A stretch of 64,000 nucleotides of DNA from contig NZ_DALZQO010000006.1 of the NCBI RefSeq assembly GCF_032017025.1, forward strand, positions 1 to 64,000, read 5' to 3'. Source of the DNA: Hydrogenoanaerobacterium sp032017025 (GTDB taxonomy: Bacteria > Bacillota > Clostridia > Oscillospirales > Ruminococcaceae). A model generated the notes under the pieces. It searched no databases and was not told where the DNA came from. It worked only from the letters and a program-made list of their open reading frames with translations. Of this stretch, positions 59,975-64,000 are shown piece by piece (the stretch's first letter is position 1; each line of letters opens with the position of its first letter). A program made the position numbers and the translations under genes.

Positions 59975-60000
59975 CAAAAGCTTATAAGAGTAATCTTTTG
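59975..60000. promoter_or_regulatory. Palindromic operator candidate at the psuK start
   Basis: CAAAAGnTTA-n6-TAAnCTTTTG: two 10-nt half-sites, 9 positions matching each, around a 6-nt centre. It covers the expected transcription start of the psuK promoter. Confidence 0.55.
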
Positions 60001-60004
60001 CTTA

Positions 60005-60033
60005 ATATTAACCGATTTTAATGTTGCTGTCAA
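60005..60033 (-). promoter_or_regulatory. Promoter of psuK-psuG
   Basis: On the minus strand a perfect TTGACA (60033-60028) and TAATAT (60010-60005) with 17 nt between. Confidence 0.8.
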
Positions 60034-60061
60034 GAAGATTATATTAGAAATTTTTTAAATA

Positions 60062-60098
60062 AACCGAACCGCCGCCTGCTGCAAGCCGACGGCGGTTT
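60062..60098 (-). terminator. Probable terminator of sigG
   Basis: AACCGCC pairs with GGCGGTT around a 17-nt loop that has an inner stem; the minus-strand tail CGGTTTATTT is moderately U-rich. Confidence 0.55.
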
Positions 60099-60115
60099 AA
60101 CCCTATTCAAATGCA

Positions 60116-60886
60116 CTAAATTTGCTTTTTAATTTTTGACAATGCTCCTTTTTCCAACCTGCTCACCTGCGCTTGCGATATACCTACTTCGGCGGCAACC
60201 TCCATTTGGGTTTTGCCTTTAAAAAAGCGCAAAGATAAAATTCGTTTCTCACGGTCGTTTAAATTAGTAATCGCTTCCTTCAGCGCAATTTCCTCCAGCC
60301 AGTTGCTGTCATCATTTTTATCTCCAACCTGATCCATCACATATATGGTATCTCCCGAGTCGGAATACACTGGTTCAAACAGCGAGACAGGCTCAACAAT
60401 TGCCTCCAGCGCCAAAACAACATCCCCCTTTTTAACCCCCATTTCTTCCGCAATTTGTTCAATTGTGGGTTCTTTTGCATGCAAATTGGTTAGGCGCTCC
60501 TTGGTTTGCATTGCCTTATAAGCGGTGTCGCGCAGCGAGCGGCTGACACGAATTGCGTTGTTATCGCGCAGGTAACGTCGAATTTCGCCGATAATCATAG
60601 GCACTCCGTAGGTGCTGTACCGCACATCAAGGTCAAGATTAAAATTATCGATTGATTTAATGAGCCCGATGCAGCCTACCTGGAACAAATCGTCCATGTT
60701 CTCTCCGCGGTTCGAAAATTTTTGCACTACACTTAGTACCAGCCTTAAATTCCCTTGTATCAGCTTTTCGCGCGCTTTCTGGTCGCCTTGTTGAGCCTTG
60801 GCCAGTAACTCGCGCGTCTCGGCTTCTTTTAAAGTTGGCAGTTTTGCCGTGTTAACCCCGCAGATTTCAACCTTGTTCAGATACAT
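60116..60886 (-). CDS. sigG: RNA polymerase sigma-G factor
   Basis: A 256-residue late forespore sigma factor. The N-terminus NKVEICGVNTAKLP is diagnostic for SigG. Region 2 has NLRLVLSVVQKF and DLFQVGCIGLIKSIDNF; region 4 TQMEVAAEVGISQAQVSRLEK. The ribosome-binding site is weak (GGGGCTG). In Bacillus sigG follows sigE on the same strand; here it is on the other strand with the psu genes between. Confidence 0.95.
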   Translation of the reverse strand: MYLNKVEICGVNTAKLPTLKEAETRELLAKAQQGDQKAREKLIQGNLRLVLSVVQKFSNRGENMDDLFQVGCIGLIKSIDNFNLDLDVRYSTYGVPMIIGEIRRYLRDNNAIRVSRSLRDTAYKAMQTKERLTNLHAKEPTIEQIAEEMGVKKGDVVLALEAIVEPVSLFEPVYSDSGDTIYVMDQVGDKNDDSNWLEEIALKEAITNLNDREKRILSLRFFKGKTQMEVAAEVGISQAQVSRLEKGALSKIKKQI

Positions 60887-61043
60887 TCACACACAGCCCC
60901 ATTCTTTTATCTAGTTGCTCAAAAGTATTGGCGGGTGTGCAAAAAGTAATGCATTAAAATTCGCTTTCCAATTGTTTCTAAAAATTTTCATAGGTCAACC
61001 TGGTTTTGGCATAGATTATAATAGAGAAGGCGAGGTGTTGTGT

Positions 61044-61328
61044 ATGCAGTGCAGAGTGGTTGATCTGCGTTTTCGCGACGTTATCAATATTAAGGACGGA
61101 TGTCGGCTGGGCTGTGTCAACGATATTGAGATTGACACCTGCTCGGCACGTGTGCTGTGTATTGTTATTTTTGGGCGGCCAAAATGTTTTGGCTTGTTGG
61201 GCAGGGAGGAAGATATCATCATTCCGTGGGATAATATTGAGGTAATTGGCGAAGATACGGTTTTAGTATGCTTCAGCCATAAATTCCCACCGAAGCGAAA
61301 AAGGTTTTTCGAAAAATTTTTACAGTAA
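61044..61328 (+). CDS. ymxH: YlmC/YmxH family sporulation protein
   Basis: A 94-residue PRC-barrel protein. Family blocks include VVDLRFRDVINIKDGCRLG and LLGREEDIIIPWDNIEVIGEDTVLV (core IIIPWDNIEVIG). The role is unknown; homologues are linked with sporulation in Clostridia and often lie near sigG. GAGGTG lies 6 nt before ATG 61044. Confidence 0.88.
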   Translation: MQCRVVDLRFRDVINIKDGCRLGCVNDIEIDTCSARVLCIVIFGRPKCFGLLGREEDIIIPWDNIEVIGEDTVLVCFSHKFPPKRKRFFEKFLQ

Positions 61329-61342
61329 ATGTTGTGAAACCC

Positions 61343-61371
61343 TTGCAAATGTGAGATTACTATGGTATACT
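61343..61371 (+). promoter_or_regulatory. Promoter of rpsB
   Basis: TTGCAA at 61343-61348 and TATACT at 61366-61371 with 17 nt between. Confidence 0.8.
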
Positions 61372-61394
61372 AACACAGCAAAAATAAAACACAC

Positions 61395-61475
61395 GTTTCA
61401 CCGGAATCTGCGCGTGGTGCCGCCTTTTTGCAGGCGGTGGTAAGGATTTGTACCGGGAAACGGCGGTAAAAACCG
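61395..61475 (+). promoter_or_regulatory. Structured leader of rpsB
   Basis: GTTTC-a-CCGG at 61395-61404 pairs with CCGG-GAAAC at 61453-61461. Inside, AATC/GATT and a GCCGCC/GGCGGT stem follow. A second hairpin, CGGT-aaaa-ACCG at 61464-61475, ends 1-2 nt before the AAGGAGG. It may let ribosomal protein S2 control its own synthesis. Confidence 0.5.
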
Positions 61476-61491
61476 AAGGAGGAAATTTATT

Positions 61492-62232
61492 ATGGCAGTA
61501 GTATCCATGAAACAGCTTCTTGAGGCTGGCGTTCACTTTGGACATCAGACAAGACGTTGGAACCCCAAAATGGCACAGTACATCTTCACAGAGCGTAACG
61601 GTATCTACATCATCGACCTGCAGAAAACCGTTAAAAAACTTGAGGACGCTTACATGTTCGTCCGTGAAGTATCCGCACAGGGCGGTGAGGTTCTGTTTGT
61701 AGGAACCAAAAAACAAGCCGGCGATTCCGTTAAGGAAGAAGCTGAGCGCGCAGGTGCACACTTTGTAAATGCAAGATGGCTGGGCGGCATGCTCACCAAC
61801 TTTAAAACTATCCAGCGCAGAATTGCACGTTTGGCACAGCTTCACAAAATGGAAGAGGACGGCACTTTCGACCGTCTGCCAAAGAAAGAGGTTCTCAAAC
61901 TCGAGCTCGAAATTGAGAAGCTTGAGAAATTCATGGGCGGCATCAAAGAGATGAAAAAACTCCCCGGTGCAATGTTCGTTGTTGACCCCCGTAAAGAAAA
62001 AATTGCTGTTGCAGAGGCTAAAAAACTGGGTATTCCCGTTGTTGCTATCGTTGATACCAACTGTGATCCCGATGAAGTGGATTACGTTATCCCCGGTAAC
62101 GACGATGCTATCCGCGCTGTTAAACTGATTGCTCAGACCATGTCCGACGCTATCATTGAAGGCAGACAGGGCAGCACAGCTGTAGCGGACGAAACCGCTG
62201 AAGCGAAAATTGCAGAAACCGACGCTGAATAA
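61492..62232 (+). CDS. rpsB: Ribosomal protein S2
   Basis: A 246-residue 30S protein. VSMKQLLEAGVHFGHQTRRWNP at the start (core LLEAGVHFGHQTRRWNP) and FVDPRKE-like FVVDPRKEKIAVAEA and NCDPDEVDYVIPGNDDAIRAV (core DEVDYVIPGNDDA) are typical. The C-terminal tail is acidic. AAGGAGG precedes the start. It leads the rpsB-tsf-pyrH order. Confidence 0.97.
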   Translation: MAVVSMKQLLEAGVHFGHQTRRWNPKMAQYIFTERNGIYIIDLQKTVKKLEDAYMFVREVSAQGGEVLFVGTKKQAGDSVKEEAERAGAHFVNARWLGGMLTNFKTIQRRIARLAQLHKMEEDGTFDRLPKKEVLKLELEIEKLEKFMGGIKEMKKLPGAMFVVDPRKEKIAVAEAKKLGIPVVAIVDTNCDPDEVDYVIPGNDDAIRAVKLIAQTMSDAIIEGRQGSTAVADETAEAKIAETDAE

Positions 62233-62250
62233 TTTCGCATAAAACAACCC

Positions 62251-62283
62251 AAAATGCCCGTGCCAGCCGCTCGGGCATTTTTA
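62251..62283 (+). terminator. Terminator or attenuator between rpsB and tsf
   Basis: AAATGCCCG pairs with CGGGCATTT around an 11-nt loop, with a T run. Partial read-through is likely since tsf has only a short AT-rich gap before it. Confidence 0.7.
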
Positions 62284-62332
62284 AGGTAATTGCATAAATA
62301 ATAATAGTAGTAAAATACAGGAGGAATATAAT

Positions 62333-63259
62333 ATGGCTTTTACAGCAAAAGACGTACAGTCGCTTCGTGAGAGAACCGGCTGTGGAATGATGGATTGTAA
62401 AAAAACATTGACAGAGGCAAACGGCGACATAGAAAAAGCTATTGAGCTTCTCCGTGAAAAAGGTCTTGCCGCGGCAGCAAAAAAAGCTAGCCGTATTGCA
62501 GCAGAGGGCGTTGTTCTTGCTTATGTCGATGAGGCTAAAAAAGTTGGCGTTGTTCTTGAAGTAAACGCTGAGACCGACTTCGTTGCTAAAAATGACAAAT
62601 TTATTGCATTCGTTGAGAACTGCGCTAAAACCGTTGCAGAGCAGAATCCTGCTGATGTAGAAGCACTGCTTGCATGCAAGGCATCTGGTATGGATACCAC
62701 CGTTGAGGAAGAGCTCAGAGAAAAAATTCTTACCATTGGTGAGAACATGAAGATTCGCCGTTTCACAAGATTCGAGGGCGAGCTGGTTACCTACGTACAC
62801 GGCGGCGGCAGAATTGGCGTTATGGTTGAGTTTGATACCGATGCTGCTACAGGTGCAAAACCCGAGTTTAAAGAGATGGCAAAAGACGTTGCAATGCAGA
62901 TTGCCGCCATTATGCCCTCTTACCTTGACGAGCAGGCTGTTCCTGCTGATGTTGTTGCAAAAGAAAAAGAGATCATGATGGTTCAGATCCAGAATGATGA
63001 AAAAACCAAGAACAAACCTGCCCAAGTTATCGAGAAGATGATTGAGGGAAAAATCAAGAAGTATTACAAAGAGAACTGCCTTGTTGAACAGGCATTCATC
63101 AAAAACGGTGATATTTCTGTTGGCCAGTTTGTTGCCGATACTGCAAAAGCACTCGGTGGTTCTATTGCAATCAAATCCTTCGTACGCTTTGAAAAAGGCG
63201 AGGGTCTTGAGAAGAGAGAAGACAACTTCGCTGATGAAGTTGCCAGCATGATGAAATAG
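62333..63259 (+). CDS. tsf: Elongation factor Ts
   Basis: EF-Ts releases GDP from EF-Tu. The 308-residue protein starts with the UBA-like VQSLRERTGCGMMDCKKTL and has the TDFVAKNDKFIAF motif that contacts EF-Tu. GGAGGAAT precedes the start. Confidence 0.97.
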   Translation: MAFTAKDVQSLRERTGCGMMDCKKTLTEANGDIEKAIELLREKGLAAAAKKASRIAAEGVVLAYVDEAKKVGVVLEVNAETDFVAKNDKFIAFVENCAKTVAEQNPADVEALLACKASGMDTTVEEELREKILTIGENMKIRRFTRFEGELVTYVHGGGRIGVMVEFDTDAATGAKPEFKEMAKDVAMQIAAIMPSYLDEQAVPADVVAKEKEIMMVQIQNDEKTKNKPAQVIEKMIEGKIKKYYKENCLVEQAFIKNGDISVGQFVADTAKALGGSIAIKSFVRFEKGEGLEKREDNFADEVASMMK

Positions 63260-63280
63260 TTCTCACATTGTATTAAAACG

Positions 63281-63313
63281 CAGGGCGCAGAGAGATTTGC
63301 GCCCTGTTTTTTT
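63281..63313 (+). terminator. Terminator after tsf
   Basis: CAGGGCGCA pairs with TGCGCCCTG around an 8-nt loop, followed by seven Ts. Confidence 0.85.
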
Positions 63314-63434
63314 GCGGGTGATGTCTCGAGTTTTTTCTCCAGAGGCAGGTTATTCGTGCAAGGGGTTACTTTGTTGTAATGGTTTTCTCTGCTTCGGGTA
63401 AACTACATTTGCTTGTTAAATTTACCGGTAACTC

Positions 63435-63463
63435 TTTACATCAAGGTATGGTTATTGTAAAAT
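63435..63463 (+). promoter_or_regulatory. Promoter of pyrH
   Basis: TTTACA at 63435-63440 and TAAAAT at 63458-63463 with 17 nt between, giving pyrH its own promoter after the tsf terminator. Confidence 0.65.
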
Positions 63464-63538
63464 ATAAAGAGATGTGTTTATTTAAGTTATGGATTAAAAA
63501 TGCGCAGTCGTAACAAACTAAATTGGAGGATACTACCA

Positions 63539-64000
63539 ATGGCTATTAAATACAAAAGGGTATTGCTAAAACTTAGCGGTGAGGCCCTGGCAGGAGATAA
63601 AAAGAGCGGACTGGATTTTGACACAGTACTGAAAATTTGTGCCAGCATCAAGGATGCATGGGACTTAGGCGCAGAAATCGGTATTGTCGTGGGCGGCGGA
63701 AACTTCTGGCGCGGTCGTTCCAGCGGGCAGATGGACAGAACCAGAGCCGACCACATGGGCATGCTCGCAACCGTCATCAATTCGCTCGCGCTGGCAGATG
63801 CACTGGAGCAGCTGGGTGTTGATGTACGTGTACAGACAGCCATTACCATGCAGGCGATTGCCGAGCCTTATGTCAGGGGTAGGGCGCTGCGTCATCTCGA
63901 AAAACGCAGAGTTATTATCTTCGGTTGTGGTACCGGTAACCCCTATTTCTCCACCGATACGGCCTCTTCTCTGCGTGCTGCCGAGATCGATGCCGATATC
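63539..64000 (+). CDS. pyrH: UMP kinase, truncated by window end
   Basis: PyrH phosphorylates UMP to UDP. The 154 codons present start AIKYKRVLLKLSGEALAG and include GGGNFWRGRSS and ADHMGMLATVINSLALADAL. The frame is open to the last base; about 85 residues should be missing. GGAGGAT precedes the ATG. Confidence 0.95.
   Translation, partial: MAIKYKRVLLKLSGEALAGDKKSGLDFDTVLKICASIKDAWDLGAEIGIVVGGGNFWRGRSSGQMDRTRADHMGMLATVINSLALADALEQLGVDVRVQTAITMQAIAEPYVRGRALRHLEKRRVIIFGCGTGNPYFSTDTASSLRAAEIDADI

Noticed and set aside
61360..63025. Long minus-strand ORFs antisense to rpsB and tsf (290-295 codons)
   Set aside because: They mirror highly biased ribosomal/translation genes, have cysteine- and phenylalanine-rich shadow composition, and no ribosome-binding sites.

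Overview
The window reads as a chromosomal segment of a spore-forming, anaerobic Firmicute of class Clostridia, most likely near the Oscillospiraceae/Ruminococcaceae. The evidence is the SCIFF peptide with its radical-SAM maturase, spoIIGA-sigE, sigG, spoVG, yqfCD, ylbJ and dipicolinate synthase, two T-box leaders, lysine and TPP riboswitches, ireB, and the conserved phoH-ybeY-dgkA-era-yqzL-recO and rpsB-tsf-pyrH orders. No rRNA, tRNA, phage, insertion sequence or CRISPR array was seen. The species cannot be named from this sequence.

Layout. 0-4.3 kb: HD-GYP protein, pyrE behind a structured leader, a zinc-ribbon membrane protein with a DUF2752 partner, and an L-lactate dehydrogenase-type enzyme. 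4.3-8.1 kb (minus): lysine-riboswitch operon asd-dapA-dapB plus an ACT-only protein; asd is interrupted by a 10-N assembly gap. 8.1-13.8 kb: queA, a flavodoxin, tgt, yajC, a TIGR04086 membrane protein and the SCIFF pair scfA-scfB. 13.8-26.2 kb: membrane and sporulation genes (SpoIIM-like, K+/H+ antiporter, ylbJ, yqfC, yqfD), the phoH-to-recO run, and mutS2. 26.2-31.8 kb (minus): ireB, T-box-controlled pheS-pheT, and a gamma-carbonic-anhydrase-like protein with an unlisted small upstream ORF. 31.8-38.6 kb: acpS, nnr, a lipoprotein, an orphan MazF-type endoribonuclease, murC, spoVG and dpaA-dpaB. 38.9-49.4 kb is the most accessory part: a flippase, a sugar kinase with a nucleotidyltransferase, an AraC regulator, a CUT1 sugar ABC transporter and a DUF5107/TPR protein. 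49.4-55.6 kb: a small exporter, TPP-riboswitch thiT, nth, and T-box leuA-leuC-leuD. 55.6-64 kb: a 53-residue protein that is one-third cysteine, spoIIGA-sigE, pseudouridine catabolism (psuG, psuK), sigG, ymxH, then rpsB-tsf-pyrH, with pyrH running off the end.

How it fits together: the lysine-regulated dap genes make dihydrodipicolinate, which DpaAB turns into spore dipicolinic acid. SpoIIGA, SigE and SigG run the mother-cell and forespore programmes that use YqfC/D, YlbJ and DpaAB. Queuosine genes (queA, tgt) and YajC form the usual translation/secretion neighbourhood. Points most worth a second look are the cysteine-rich protein, structured leaders before pyrE, rpsB and the small exporter, the free-standing ACT protein, the palindrome at the psuK start, the paired CATATG boxes between ylbJ and yqfC, and the collapsed gap in asd.
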